Of a stretch of 64,000 nt of DNA, positions 1-8,704 are shown in pieces. This DNA comes from JASHPR01 sp963833885. Lineage in GTDB: Bacteria > Actinomycetota > Actinomycetes > Streptosporangiales > Streptosporangiaceae. The notes under the pieces are model-generated. The model was not told where the DNA came from. It saw only the letters and a list, made by a program, of their open reading frames with translations, and did no database searches. Position numbers and translations under genes: made by a program. The stretch covers positions 124,001 through 188,000 of the forward strand of contig CAWHZU010000011.1 in NCBI GenBank assembly GCA_963833885.1, given 5' to 3'. How positions within the stretch are numbered: position 1 is the first letter of the stretch; each line of letters opens with the position of its first letter.

Positions 1-2
1 TG

Positions 3-47
3 GAGGTCGTGCCAGCTCACCTGGTGGCCGGGCTGCTGCCGGGCTGA
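3..47 (+). CDS. 3' end of a gene entering from the left (unidentified)
   Basis: The frame beginning at base 3 reads EVVPAHLVAGLLPG and stops with TGA at 45-47. Its codons are G/C-rich in the third position like the rest of the window, which makes it the likely tail of a plus-strand gene convergent with kynureninase. Fourteen residues are too few to name a family. Confidence 0.35.
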   Translation, partial: EVVPAHLVAGLLPG

Positions 48-70
48 GCGGTGGCGGAGGCAGGCCGTCG

Positions 71-1333
71 TCAGGTCACCGCGGAGCGGGTATGCGGCAG
101 GTCCAGGTAGGTCTGATCCGCCAGGATTTGCCGCAATATGTCCAGCGCGTCCCAGACCTCCGTGAAGCTAGTGCAGACGGGGACGGGGCCGAGCCGGACC
201 CGGTCCGGCGTGCGGTAGTCGCCGATCACTCCGCGGCGGATCAGCGCCTGGCTGAGCCGCCAGGCCTCAGGGTGGGCCAGGGTGACGTGTGCGCCGCGGC
301 TCTCGTCCTGCCGGGGCGAGGCGACCGTGACGCCGTATTCGGCCAGCCACGCGTCGGCCAGGCCGATCAGGTAGCGGGTCAGCGCCACCGCCTTGGCGCG
401 CAGCCGGTCGATGCCTGCGTCGGCGAGCAGAAGGACGCCCTCCTGCACCGCGACAGTGCCGATGATCTGCGGCGTGCCGGTCAGGTACCGGCCGATGCCG
501 TGGACGGGGTGGTAGCCCTGGCCCATGTCGAACTGGTCCTGCTGCCCGAACCAGCCCCAGACCGGCTGCTGCAGACCCGGCTGCAGGTCGCGGCGCACGT
601 AGAGGAACGCGGGTGCGCCGGGCCCGGCGTTCAGGTACTTGTACGTGCAGCCGACGGCGAGGTCGGCGCCGCAGGCGTCGAGCTGTACCGGGACCGCGCC
701 GGCCGAGTGGCACAGGTCCCACAGCGCGAGCGCGCCCGCCTCGTGCACGATGCCGGTGATCGCCGCCATGTCGGCGAGCGCGCCACTGCGGTAGGCCACG
801 TGCGAGAGGCTGACCAGCGCGGTCCGCTCGTCAACGACCGCGCGCACCGCGTCCGCGCCGATGCCCTGGTCCGGGTCGGTGTGGATCATCCGGAGCTCGC
901 AGCCGCGCTGCGCGGCGATCCCCTCGAGCACGTACCGGTCGGTGGGGAAGTTGTCGTCGTCGGTGACGATCACGCCGCGTCCCGGCCGGGCGTCCAGCGC
1001 GGCCCAGGCGAGCTTGTACAGGTTGACCGTTGTCGAGTCGCACACCGCGACCTGGCCGGGCCCGGCCCCGATCAGGTGCGCGCCGAGCAGGTCGCCAACC
1101 TCGAGCGGGAGCTCGATCCAGCGGTTCCAGGACCGGACCAGGCCGGCTCCCCATTCCTGGCCAACCACCTCGGCGATGCGTGCCTGGGTGGCGCGCGGCA
1201 GCGGCCCGAGCGAGTTCCCGTCGAGGTAGATCAGCCCCGGGTCGTCGCGTACCAGGCGGTCTCGAAAACCGGCCAGCGGGTCGGCCGCGTCAAGACCCTC
1301 GGCATGGGACCGGCCGGCGGGAAACGTCGTCAC
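71..1333 (-). CDS. kynU: kynureninase
   Basis: PLP-dependent, cytosolic kynureninase, which cleaves L-kynurenine (or 3-hydroxykynurenine) to anthranilate (or 3-hydroxyanthranilate) plus alanine. The 420 residues match the usual family length. The N-terminal stretch YLDGNSLGPLP and the cofactor-lysine segment YKYLNAGPG (Lys about 232) are both present, as is the W-G-W-F-G-Q-Q segment typical of the family. The start is GTG, 20 nt after the stop of the CoxG-like gene, so it is probably the last gene of the molybdenum-hydroxylase operon. That linkage suggests processing of an N-heteroaromatic or tryptophan-derived compound, but the substrate is inference. No other kynurenine-pathway gene is unambiguous nearby, although an ALDH and an amidohydrolase lie 6 kb away. 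Confidence 0.93.
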   Translation of the reverse strand: MTTFPAGRSHAEGLDAADPLAGFRDRLVRDDPGLIYLDGNSLGPLPRATQARIAEVVGQEWGAGLVRSWNRWIELPLEVGDLLGAHLIGAGPGQVAVCDSTTVNLYKLAWAALDARPGRGVIVTDDDNFPTDRYVLEGIAAQRGCELRMIHTDPDQGIGADAVRAVVDERTALVSLSHVAYRSGALADMAAITGIVHEAGALALWDLCHSAGAVPVQLDACGADLAVGCTYKYLNAGPGAPAFLYVRRDLQPGLQQPVWGWFGQQDQFDMGQGYHPVHGIGRYLTGTPQIIGTVAVQEGVLLLADAGIDRLRAKAVALTRYLIGLADAWLAEYGVTVASPRQDESRGAHVTLAHPEAWRLSQALIRRGVIGDYRTPDRVRLGPVPVCTSFTEVWDALDILRQILADQTYLDLPHTRSAVT

Positions 1334-1353
1334 GGCCCCAACCCTACGGGCGG

Positions 1354-2340
1354 CTAGCCGCGGGCCTTCCTGCGCTTGACCCGGATCCGCAGCACGATCA
1401 CGGCCACGGTGACGACGGCGGCGGCGACCGGGATCGCGCGCTTGAGCACCGGTGCGCCCGCGACGCTGAGTAGATCGATCGCGTCGTCATCCGACGCCCG
1501 GCCGACGTTGCTCGCGGTGGCGGCCGCGGGGCGGACAGGCTCGGCCGCCGGCTTGGCGGCCGCGGCAGCCGGGACGGTGGGCGCGGGCTGGACGGCGGCC
1601 GACCCGGCGACGCCGTTGCCGCTGACCGGGGACTCCCTGAGCGTGAGCCCGCGGTCCGCGAGCTTCTGCCGGATCTCCTCCACCGACGCCGGGCCGATCC
1701 CCTCGATGGCCAGCAGCTCCTCCCTGGTCTGCGACGCCAGGGCGTCGACCGTGTGGATGCCCGTGCGGCGCAGCCCGTTATAAGTCCGGACGGGAAGGAC
1801 CAGGCTCTCCAGGGAGCGCTGATCTAGGTCGCCCTCCTGTTCGGCATCGGCGCCGCTCTCGTCCGCGGGCTGCGCCGAGTCCGCGGGCTGCGCCGAGTCC
1901 GCCGCGAGCATCTCGGCGAGGTTGGACGCGAAGATCCCGATCAGCTTGCCGCCGACCTCGGCCATCACGCCGCGGCCGAACTGGGCGGGCCGCCCGGTCA
2001 CGTTCAGCGTCGTGTTCACGACCACGTGGGTCTGGTCGCCCTGCTCCTGCAGGGTCGAGCGCACGGTGGCCGACGCGGTGCCCGCGCCCCTGGTCTCCTT
2101 GCCCGACGCCTCGAGGACGATGACGTGGTTCTGCTCATCACGCTCGGTGAAGTGAGCAGTGCCCGCGTAGGTCATGGCGATCGGGCCGACCTTGACCTTG
2201 ATCCGGCCCTTGATGTCGTCGCCCTCGACCGAATCCAGGGAGGCGCCCGGCATGCAGGGCGCCACCCTGTTCACATCCATCAGCACTTCCCACGCCCGCT
2301 CCTCAGGGACCGGGACGGTGAACGAGTGCTCTAGCTCCAT
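1354..2340 (-). CDS. CoxG-like SRPBCC protein fused to an RNA polymerase alpha-CTD-like domain and a membrane anchor
   Basis: Residues 1-147 are a CoxG-type SRPBCC domain, the fold that in Mo-CO-dehydrogenase systems associates the enzyme with the membrane or quinone pool. An acidic linker with a duplicated ADSAQP unit (18-bp DNA repeat) follows. Residues about 175-236 then read like the C-terminal domain of RNA polymerase alpha: SLESLVLPVRTYNGLRRTGI, then HTVDALASQTREELLAIEGI and a GPASVEEIRQKL helix-hairpin-helix. A Pro/Ala linker leads to one hydrophobic segment (about 302-318) and a basic RIRVKRRKARG tail, so the protein is probably tail-anchored. The start lies 3 nt after the medium-subunit stop, indicating translation within the same operon. 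Ordinary CoxG proteins are shorter and lack the alpha-CTD part. Whether that module binds DNA, protein or nothing cannot be told from sequence. Confidence 0.85.
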   Translation of the reverse strand: MELEHSFTVPVPEERAWEVLMDVNRVAPCMPGASLDSVEGDDIKGRIKVKVGPIAMTYAGTAHFTERDEQNHVIVLEASGKETRGAGTASATVRSTLQEQGDQTHVVVNTTLNVTGRPAQFGRGVMAEVGGKLIGIFASNLAEMLAADSAQPADSAQPADESGADAEQEGDLDQRSLESLVLPVRTYNGLRRTGIHTVDALASQTREELLAIEGIGPASVEEIRQKLADRGLTLRESPVSGNGVAGSAAVQPAPTVPAAAAAKPAAEPVRPAAATASNVGRASDDDAIDLLSVAGAPVLKRAIPVAAAVVTVAVIVLRIRVKRRKARG

Positions 2341-2343
2341 CTT

Positions 2344-3198
2344 TCAGACTCCTGCCGCCGCTGCCAGTGCCCGGCCGGTCAGCACCCGCGCGAGGTGACG
2401 CCGGTAGTCGGGAGCGCCGTGCAGGTCGCCGGGCGGCTCGGTGGCCTCGTCTGCGCGGGAAGCGGCCGCCCGCAGGGCATCCCTGCTGGCGTGCGCTCCC
2501 GTCGCGGCCTCCTCCGCCGCGGTTGCCCGCACGGGCACAGGCCCCATGTTAGTCAGGCCGATCCTGGCGTTGGTCACCTGGCCGTTCGAGCGCTCCACCA
2601 GCGCCGCGACTCCCACGGTCGCCCAGGCCTGCGCGGTCCGGTGGAACTTCTCGTAACGGTAGCCCCAGCCGGGCAGCTTGAGCACCCGGATCCCGGTCAG
2701 GATCTCGGACGGCTCCAGCGCCGTGGTCAGGTAGTCGACGAAGAAATCCGCCGCGGGGATCTCCCGCTCCCCGCCCGGACCCCTGGCGATCATCGTCGCG
2801 TCGAGGGCCAGCGCGACCGCGGGCAGGTCCCCGGCCGGGTCGCCGTGAGCCAGCGACCCGCCGAACGTGCCGCGGTGCCGGACCGCGGGATCGGCGACCG
2901 TCTCAGCGGCCTCGGCGAGCAGGCCGCAGTGCTCGGCGATCAGCGGGTCGTGAACCAGCTGGTAGTGCGTGGTCCTGGCGCCGATCCGCAGCGAGTCGCC
3001 CTCGTCGCTGACGCCCCGCAGCTCGTCGAGTGCGCCGATGTCGACCAGCAGCTCCGGGTTGGCCAGCCGCAGCCGCAGCAGCGGCAGCAGGCTCTGGCCC
3101 CCGGCGATCACCTTGGCGTCATCGCCCGCGTCGGCCAGCGCTCGGGTGGCCTCGTCCAGCGACGAGGGCCTGACGTAGTCGAATTTCGACGGGATCAT
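2344..3198 (-). CDS. molybdenum hydroxylase FAD-binding medium subunit (CoxM-like)
   Basis: A 284-residue FAD subunit of the xanthine-dehydrogenase/CO-dehydrogenase family that passes electrons from the iron-sulfur subunit to the acceptor. The two FAD pyrophosphate-binding motifs are visible: AGGQSLLPLL near residue 32 and TFGGSLAHGDPAGD near residue 110. The start MIPSKFDYVRP is typical of the family. Its ATG overlaps the TGA of the large subunit (ATGA, 3195-3198), so the two are translationally coupled. The open frame continues far upstream, but that part is antisense-like noise inside the large-subunit gene. Confidence 0.93.
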   Translation of the reverse strand: MIPSKFDYVRPSSLDEATRALADAGDDAKVIAGGQSLLPLLRLRLANPELLVDIGALDELRGVSDEGDSLRIGARTTHYQLVHDPLIAEHCGLLAEAAETVADPAVRHRGTFGGSLAHGDPAGDLPAVALALDATMIARGPGGEREIPAADFFVDYLTTALEPSEILTGIRVLKLPGWGYRYEKFHRTAQAWATVGVAALVERSNGQVTNARIGLTNMGPVPVRATAAEEAATGAHASRDALRAAASRADEATEPPGDLHGAPDYRRHLARVLTGRALAAAAGV

Positions 3199-5561
3199 GA
3201 TGTGGCTCCACTCTGCTGCGCGGACTGGATCGCCCGCCAGACCCGCTCGGGCGTGCAGGGCATCGTGACGTCGGTGACTCCGAGCGGGCGGAGCGCGTCG
3301 ACGATCGCGTTGACCACCGCGGGGGTAGAGGCGATCGTGCCGGCCTCGCCCACACCCTTGACCCCGAGCCGGTTGCCGGCCGGGCTCTCGGTCCGGCTGG
3401 TCACGTAGGACGGCAGGTCCGCCGCCGATGGCACCAGGTAGTCCGCCAGCGTCGTGGTGAGCAGGTTGCCCGCGTCGTCGTAGACCGCCTCCTCGTACAG
3501 GGCCTGCGCGATGCCCTGCGCGATGCCGCCGTGCACCTGGCCCTCGACGATCAGCGGGTTGACCACCTTGCCGACGTCGTCGACAGCCACGTAGGAACGG
3601 ATCGTGACCATGCCGGTCTCGGTGTCCACCTCGGTCGCGCACAGGTGGGTGCCGTGCGGGAACGAGAAGTTGTCCGGGTCGTAGGTGGCGTCCGAGTCCA
3701 GCGACGGCTCGACGCCGTCGGGCAGGTTGTGCGCGGCGAAGGTGGCCAGCGCGATCTCGCCGATCGTGACGCCCTTCTCCGGGTCGCCGCGGACCGAGAA
3801 CCGCCCCGGCGTCCACTCCAGGTCGTCGGCGGAGGCCTCGATCATTCCCGCGGCGATCACCTTGGCCTTGTCGACGACCTTGTCGCACGCGGCGACCAAG
3901 GCCATGCCGCCCACGGCCAGTGAACGTGAGCCGTAGGTGTCCATGCCCTTAGGAGAGATCTGGGTGTCGCCGTGCAGCACCCGGATGTCCTCGAACGGGA
4001 CGCCGAGCTGGTCGGCCACGATCTGGCTCCACGCGGTCTCGTGACCCTGGCCGTGCGCGCTCGACCCGGTCACCACCTCGACCTTGCCGGTCGGCAGCAT
4101 CCGGATCGACGCGCTCTCCCAGCCGCCGGCCCCATAGGACAGCGACCCGAGCACCCGCGACGGCGCCAGCCCGCACATCTCGGTGAACGTCGAGACGCCG
4201 ATGCCGAGCCGGACCGGGTCGTTCCTTGCGTTCCGCTCCTCCTGCTCCCGGCGCAGCTCGTCGTAGTGGAACAGCGTCTTGGCCTCTGCCGTGGCCGCCT
4301 CGTAGTTGCCGGAGTCGTAGGTCAGCCCGGCGATGGTGGTGAACGGGAACTCCTCGTGCTTGATCCAGTTCCTCTCCCGCAACGCGAGCGGGTCCATGCC
4401 GAGCTCGACCGCGAGTTCGTCCATGATCCGCTCGATGGCGAAGGTAGCCTCGGGCAGGCCCGCACCACGGTAGGCGTCGGTGGGCATCTTCGTGCTGAAG
4501 ACGCCGGTGCACTTGAACGCGAGCGCGTCCATCTTGTAGATCGCGTTGAACATGAACGCGCCGAGCAGCGGGATGCCGGGTGTGACCAGCATCAGGTAGG
4601 CGCCCATGTCGGCCAGCAGGTCGACGTCGAGGCCGCGGAGCCGGCCGTCGGCGTCGGCGGCGACCCGGATCCGCTGCCACTGATCCCTGCCGTGGTGCAC
4701 GGTCATGTTGCCCTCGCTGCGGGACTCGGTCCACTTGACCGGCCTGCCGAGCTTGCGCGTGACCAGCATCGCCAGCACTTCCTCGGCGGTGACCTGCAGC
4801 TTGGAGCCGAAACCGCCGCCCACGTCGGGCGCGATCACCCGGATGTTCTGCTCGCCGATGCCGGTGACCAGGGCCAGCATGACCCGCAGCACGTGCGGGA
4901 TCTGGGTGGCCGACCAGATCGTGAACTCGCCGCCCACGCACGTGGCGACGACCGCGCGCGGCTCCATCGCGCACGGGATCAGCCGCTGCTGCCGGAAGGT
5001 GCGCTCGACCACCACGGGCGCGTCGCGGAACGCGGCCTCGATGTCGCCGTTGCCGAAGGGCCACTCGAAGCTCTTGTTGCCGGCCTCGTGCACCTTGGGC
5101 GAGCCCTCGTCGAGCGCGGTCCTGATGTCGAGCACCGGGGGCAGCGGCTCGTAGTCGGCCTCGATGGCCTCGACCGCGTCGGCGGCCGTGTACCGGTCCC
5201 TGGCCACGACCACGGCCACGGCTTCGCCCACGTAGCGGACCTCGTCGACCGCCATCGGCGGGTGGTTCGGGATCACGATGTCCTCGGTGACCGGCCAGGC
5301 GCAGGGCAGGCTGCCCTGCTCATCCGCGAAGTCCGCGCCGGTGAACGCGGCGATCACGCCGGGGAGTTCCTTCGCGGCGCTGACGTCCACCGACGTGATC
5401 CGGGCGTGCGCGTACGGGCTGCGCAGGAAGGCCATGTGCAGCATGCCCGGCAGCACGATGTTGTCGGTCCAGTTCGTCTGCCCGGTGACCAGCCGCGCGT
5501 CTTCCTTGCGGGGGCGCGCCCTGCCCAGCTCTGGTGCCTGTGCTTCCGTCTGCGCGGTCAT
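3195..5561 (-). CDS. molybdenum hydroxylase large subunit, form II (CoxL-like)
   Basis: A 788-residue molybdopterin-cytosine-dinucleotide subunit carrying the active site. The Moco segments DVGGGFGSK and HGQGHE and the C-terminal GVKGVGEAG with its catalytic Glu are present. The active-site loop reads AYRGAG (residues 363-368), which is the form-II type. True CO dehydrogenases (form I) carry AYxCSFR, so CO oxidation is not expected and the substrate is unknown. The residue after AYRGAG is Leu, where form II usually has Arg. Start: the ATG at 5561 overlaps the small-subunit stop (ATGA). Gene order is small, large, medium, then CoxG-like and kynureninase. Confidence 0.93.
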   Translation of the reverse strand: MTAQTEAQAPELGRARPRKEDARLVTGQTNWTDNIVLPGMLHMAFLRSPYAHARITSVDVSAAKELPGVIAAFTGADFADEQGSLPCAWPVTEDIVIPNHPPMAVDEVRYVGEAVAVVVARDRYTAADAVEAIEADYEPLPPVLDIRTALDEGSPKVHEAGNKSFEWPFGNGDIEAAFRDAPVVVERTFRQQRLIPCAMEPRAVVATCVGGEFTIWSATQIPHVLRVMLALVTGIGEQNIRVIAPDVGGGFGSKLQVTAEEVLAMLVTRKLGRPVKWTESRSEGNMTVHHGRDQWQRIRVAADADGRLRGLDVDLLADMGAYLMLVTPGIPLLGAFMFNAIYKMDALAFKCTGVFSTKMPTDAYRGAGLPEATFAIERIMDELAVELGMDPLALRERNWIKHEEFPFTTIAGLTYDSGNYEAATAEAKTLFHYDELRREQEERNARNDPVRLGIGVSTFTEMCGLAPSRVLGSLSYGAGGWESASIRMLPTGKVEVVTGSSAHGQGHETAWSQIVADQLGVPFEDIRVLHGDTQISPKGMDTYGSRSLAVGGMALVAACDKVVDKAKVIAAGMIEASADDLEWTPGRFSVRGDPEKGVTIGEIALATFAAHNLPDGVEPSLDSDATYDPDNFSFPHGTHLCATEVDTETGMVTIRSYVAVDDVGKVVNPLIVEGQVHGGIAQGIAQALYEEAVYDDAGNLLTTTLADYLVPSAADLPSYVTSRTESPAGNRLGVKGVGEAGTIASTPAVVNAIVDALRPLGVTDVTMPCTPERVWRAIQSAQQSGATS

Positions 5562-6037
5562 GACGTCGCTCCCGTCTGTGCCGTCGCGTCGGCGGCGCGC
5601 TGCACGGCACGGACGATGTTCTCGTAGCCGGTGCAGCGGCACAGGTTGCCCTCGAGGCCGTCGCGGATCTGCTGCGTGGTCGGGTGCGGGTTGTCGCGGA
5701 GCAGGTCGGCGGCGGCGATGATCATCCCTGGCGTGCAGTAGCCGCACTGCAGCGCGTGCTCCTCGTGGAAGGCGCGCTGCAGCGGATGCCACTCCCCGTT
5801 CGCGAAGCCCTCGATCGTGGTGATGTCGGCGCCGTCTGCCTGGACGGCGAGCACGGAGCAGCTCTTGACCGACTCGCCGTTCAGCAGCACGGTGCATGAA
5901 CCGCAGTTGGAGGTGTCGCACCCGATGGGCGTTCCGGTCTTGCCTACGACTTCACGCAGGTAGTGGACCAGCAGCATTCGTGGTTCGACGTCGTCCGCAT
6001 AGCGGGCACCGTCGACGGTGACAGTGATGTGCGTCAT
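5558..6037 (-). CDS. molybdenum hydroxylase [2Fe-2S] small subunit (CoxS-like)
   Basis: A 159-residue subunit with two [2Fe-2S] clusters. The N-terminal plant-ferredoxin-type cluster is CDTSNCGSC plus a later Cys, and the C-terminal cluster is QCGYCTPGM with CRCTGY. It relays electrons from the Mo site to FAD. I place the start at the ATG at 6037, because AAGGAG lies 7 nt upstream of it on the minus strand and family members begin with the short ITVTVDG strand. It is the first gene of the five-gene operon running down to kynureninase. Confidence 0.94.
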   Translation of the reverse strand: MTHITVTVDGARYADDVEPRMLLVHYLREVVGKTGTPIGCDTSNCGSCTVLLNGESVKSCSVLAVQADGADITTIEGFANGEWHPLQRAFHEEHALQCGYCTPGMIIAAADLLRDNPHPTTQQIRDGLEGNLCRCTGYENIVRAVQRAADATAQTGATS

Positions 6038-6208
6038 ACGCAGGCTCCTTGAAGACAGCCGGTGACGGCGGTTGCGCCTGATGCCCAACCTAGGGCCGCC
6101 GGAGTTCATGCACCAGACCCACCCCCCGGAGTCATCGCGCAGGCAGTGGGCCGGTCACCTGCCGATTTGGCGGGCAAAACGGGGCCAACCTGGCGTGATC
6201 CGGGCGGG

Positions 6209-6934
6209 TCAGGCGGTGTCGACGACGCGGAACGCCTCGGCCAGGCGGCCCTGCGGCAGTCCGGCCCGTTCAGCGGTGCTGGCCAGCCGCTGCCGCAGCA
6301 GGTCCTCGAGGTCCTCGCGCTGGCCGGTCTGGCTCACGTGCGCGCGCAGTGCCGCGAGCTTGCGCGGGAAGGTGTCGGTCACGTCCACGTAGTGGTTGGC
6401 CATGCCGGGGCCGTTGATCCAGACCTCGCGCACGGTCCATTCCTTCAGGCCCTCGTCGGCGAGCAGCTCGGGGAACGCGAACGGGTTGCGCGCGTCCGGG
6501 TAGACGGCGTCCAGGGCGGCGGAGCCCACGGCGCGGTGGTCGGGATGGCTGATACCGGGCCGGACATAGTCGCGTTCCGGGGACGGGCTGAGCACCCGGT
6601 CCGGCCGGACCTCCCTGATCACCCGGGCCAGATCCTTGCGGAGCCCGAGCGTGGGCTCGACCCGCCCGTCCGGGTAGCCGAGGAACCGCAGGTCGTGCAC
6701 GCCGACCCGGTCGGCGGCCTCGGTCTGCTCGTAGCGTCGCAGCCCTGCCATGTCGGCGCGGGTGATGCTGGGGTCGCTGCCCCCGGCGTCGCCGTCGGTG
6801 ACCAGGCAGTAGACGACGTCGATCCCGGCGTCGGTCCAGCGCGCCACGGTCCCGGCGGCACCGAAGTCCACGTCGTCGGGATGCGCGACGATGACCAGTA
6901 TTCGGCTGATCTCAGCGTCGTCAAGCACGATCAT
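6209..6934 (-). CDS. PIG-L/LmbE-family zinc deacetylase
   Basis: A 241-residue member of the family that includes N-acetylglucosaminyl-PI deacetylase and the mycothiol enzymes MshB/Mca. The zinc and catalytic motif AHPDDVDFG is near residue 18 and the second histidine motif SHPDHRAVG near residue 130. Substrates in the family are N-acyl sugars or thiol conjugates, and nothing here says which applies. It is monocistronic, on the same strand as the hydroxylase operon but about 170 nt upstream of it. The 5' side borders a GC-rich imperfect repeat. Confidence 0.88.
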   Translation of the reverse strand: MIVLDDAEISRILVIVAHPDDVDFGAAGTVARWTDAGIDVVYCLVTDGDAGGSDPSITRADMAGLRRYEQTEAADRVGVHDLRFLGYPDGRVEPTLGLRKDLARVIREVRPDRVLSPSPERDYVRPGISHPDHRAVGSAALDAVYPDARNPFAFPELLADEGLKEWTVREVWINGPGMANHYVDVTDTFPRKLAALRAHVSQTGQREDLEDLLRQRLASTAERAGLPQGRLAEAFRVVDTA

Positions 6935-6962
6935 GATCTTAGGGCCCCAGCTCCCGGGCCCC

Positions 6963-7100
6963 GCACCCTATCCGCCGGCAGGTCCCGGTTCCGGCCCGCA
7001 CCCTATCCGCGGGCAGGCGGCGGGGAGGTCCCGGTTCCGGCCTGCACCCTATCCGGGCATGCGGCGGGAGCTCCGGTTCCGGGCCTCACCCTTATCCGCG
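6963..7100. repeat. imperfect tandem repeat, about 35-46 bp units
   Basis: Three and a half units each begin with CACCCTATCCG and end with GGTTCCGGCC, starting near 6963, 6998, 7044 and 7086. They fill the divergent intergenic region between the PIG-L gene and the aldehyde dehydrogenase gene. No ORF runs through them. Whether they are regulatory or simply slippage products cannot be told. Confidence 0.7.
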
Positions 7101-7230
7101 TGACCAGTCGTGGGTGGAATATCGGGTAAAGCGGCCTGCAAGCACGCGGCGCGGCCGCGGTGGGTGAAAAGATAGTGGCCGTAAAGCGGACATGTGGTCG
7201 CATCGCGCACGGGCGGTGAAGGAGGGTTCC

Positions 7231-8691
7231 ATGGGACTGCTGGACTCGGGTTCCTGGCACGGCAAGATCTACTCGAACGGCTGGGTGGACGGCTCCGGCG
7301 GTGACTACCCGGTGACCGAACCCGCCACCGGGGCGGAACTGGGCCGGATCGGCCGTGCCACGCCGGCCGACGTGCGCGCCGCGGCCCGTGCGGCCAAGGC
7401 CGCGCAGCCCGCCTGGGCGGCGGCCCCGTACAGCGAGCGGGCCGCGGTGCTGCGCCGGGTCGGCGACCTCTGGCTCGCGCACGCCGACGAGATCAAGTCC
7501 TGGCTCTCGCGGGAGACCGGCGCGATCCCGCCCCTCGGGGACCTGCAGGTGCACGTGTCCTCCGACGAGTGCTACGAGGCCGCGGCGCTGGCCTCGCAGC
7601 CTTACGGCGAGCTGCTGCGCACGCCGCAGCCACGGCTGAGCTTCGCCCGCCGGGTGCCGGCCGGGGTGGTGGGCGTCATCGCGCCGTTCAACGTCCCGAC
7701 GATCCTGGCCATCCGCTCGGTCGCGCCGGCGCTCGCGCTCGGCAACACGGTGGTGCTGAAGCCGGATCCGCGTACCTCGGTCAGCGGCGGCGCGCTGCTC
7801 GCCGAGATGTTCGCCGCCGCGGGCCTGCCGGACGGCGTGCTGCACGTGCTGCCCGGAGACGCGGACGCGGGTGAGGCGCTGATCACCGATCCCGATGTCC
7901 GGATCATCGCGTTCACCGGGTCGACCAGGGCAGGCCGGGCGGTCGCGAAGCTGGCCGGGGAGCACCTCAAGCGGGTGCACCTCGAGCTGGGCGGCAACTC
8001 GGCGCTGATCGTGCTCGACGACGTGGACGTGGACAAGGCCACGTCGGTCGGCGCGTTCGGCTCCTTCATCCACCAGGGCCAGATCTGCATGTCGACCAGC
8101 CGTCACCTGGTGCACAGCTCCATCGCCAAGGAGTACGCGTCCGCGCTGGCCGCCAGGGCCGAGCATCTGCCGGTGGGCGACCCGTTCGCCGACCAGGTCG
8201 CGCTCGGGCCGCTGATCGACGAGCGGCAGCGCGACAACGTGCACCGGATCGTCACCGCCAGCGTGGACGCGGGCGCCGCGCTGCTGACCGGCGGGACCTA
8301 CGAGGGCCTGTTCTACCGGCCGACCGTGCTCGGTGACGTGCCCACGTCGGCTCCCGCCTACGCCGAGGAGATCTTCGGCCCGGTGGCACCCGTGGTCGCC
8401 TTCGACTCCATTGACGAGGTCGTCGAGCTCGCGGCCGGCACCGAGTACGGGCTGTCGCTCGGCATCCTGACCAAGGACGTCTACAAGGGCCTCGAGCTCG
8501 CCGAGCGGATCCCGACGGGGCTCGTGCACATCAACGACCAGACTGTCGCCGACGAGGCGACGATCCCGTTCGGCGGCGTCGGCGCGTCGGGGAACGGCGG
8601 GCGGCTCGGCGGAGCGCGGGCCAACATGGAGGCGTTCACCGAGACCCAGTGGGTCACCGTCCGCGGCGACCTGCCGGCCTACCCGTTCTAG
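7231..8691 (+). CDS. aldehyde dehydrogenase, benzaldehyde-dehydrogenase-like
   Basis: A 486-residue NAD(P)-dependent ALDH. The oxyanion/NAD region APFNVPTILA is followed by the general base in LELGGN (Glu252) and the nucleophile in QGQICMSTSR (Cys286). The opening LLDSGSWHGKIYSNGW and the TEPATGAELGRIGRA segment resemble bacterial benzaldehyde dehydrogenases, which oxidise aromatic aldehydes to carboxylates. The ATG at 7231 is chosen because AAGGAGG lies just upstream (7219-7225). The start of the amidohydrolase follows the stop by 13 nt, so the two are likely co-transcribed. Aromatic-aldehyde specificity is inferred from sequence resemblance only. Confidence 0.88.
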   Translation: MGLLDSGSWHGKIYSNGWVDGSGGDYPVTEPATGAELGRIGRATPADVRAAARAAKAAQPAWAAAPYSERAAVLRRVGDLWLAHADEIKSWLSRETGAIPPLGDLQVHVSSDECYEAAALASQPYGELLRTPQPRLSFARRVPAGVVGVIAPFNVPTILAIRSVAPALALGNTVVLKPDPRTSVSGGALLAEMFAAAGLPDGVLHVLPGDADAGEALITDPDVRIIAFTGSTRAGRAVAKLAGEHLKRVHLELGGNSALIVLDDVDVDKATSVGAFGSFIHQGQICMSTSRHLVHSSIAKEYASALAARAEHLPVGDPFADQVALGPLIDERQRDNVHRIVTASVDAGAALLTGGTYEGLFYRPTVLGDVPTSAPAYAEEIFGPVAPVVAFDSIDEVVELAAGTEYGLSLGILTKDVYKGLELAERIPTGLVHINDQTVADEATIPFGGVGASGNGGRLGGARANMEAFTETQWVTVRGDLPAYPF

Positions 8692-8704
8692 CGGTGATCG
8701 CCCG

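Noticed and set aside
92..1357. Long plus-strand open frame opposite kynureninase
   Set aside because: Its translation has no domain pattern and mirrors the codon bias of the kynureninase gene on the other strand, as expected by chance at this GC content.
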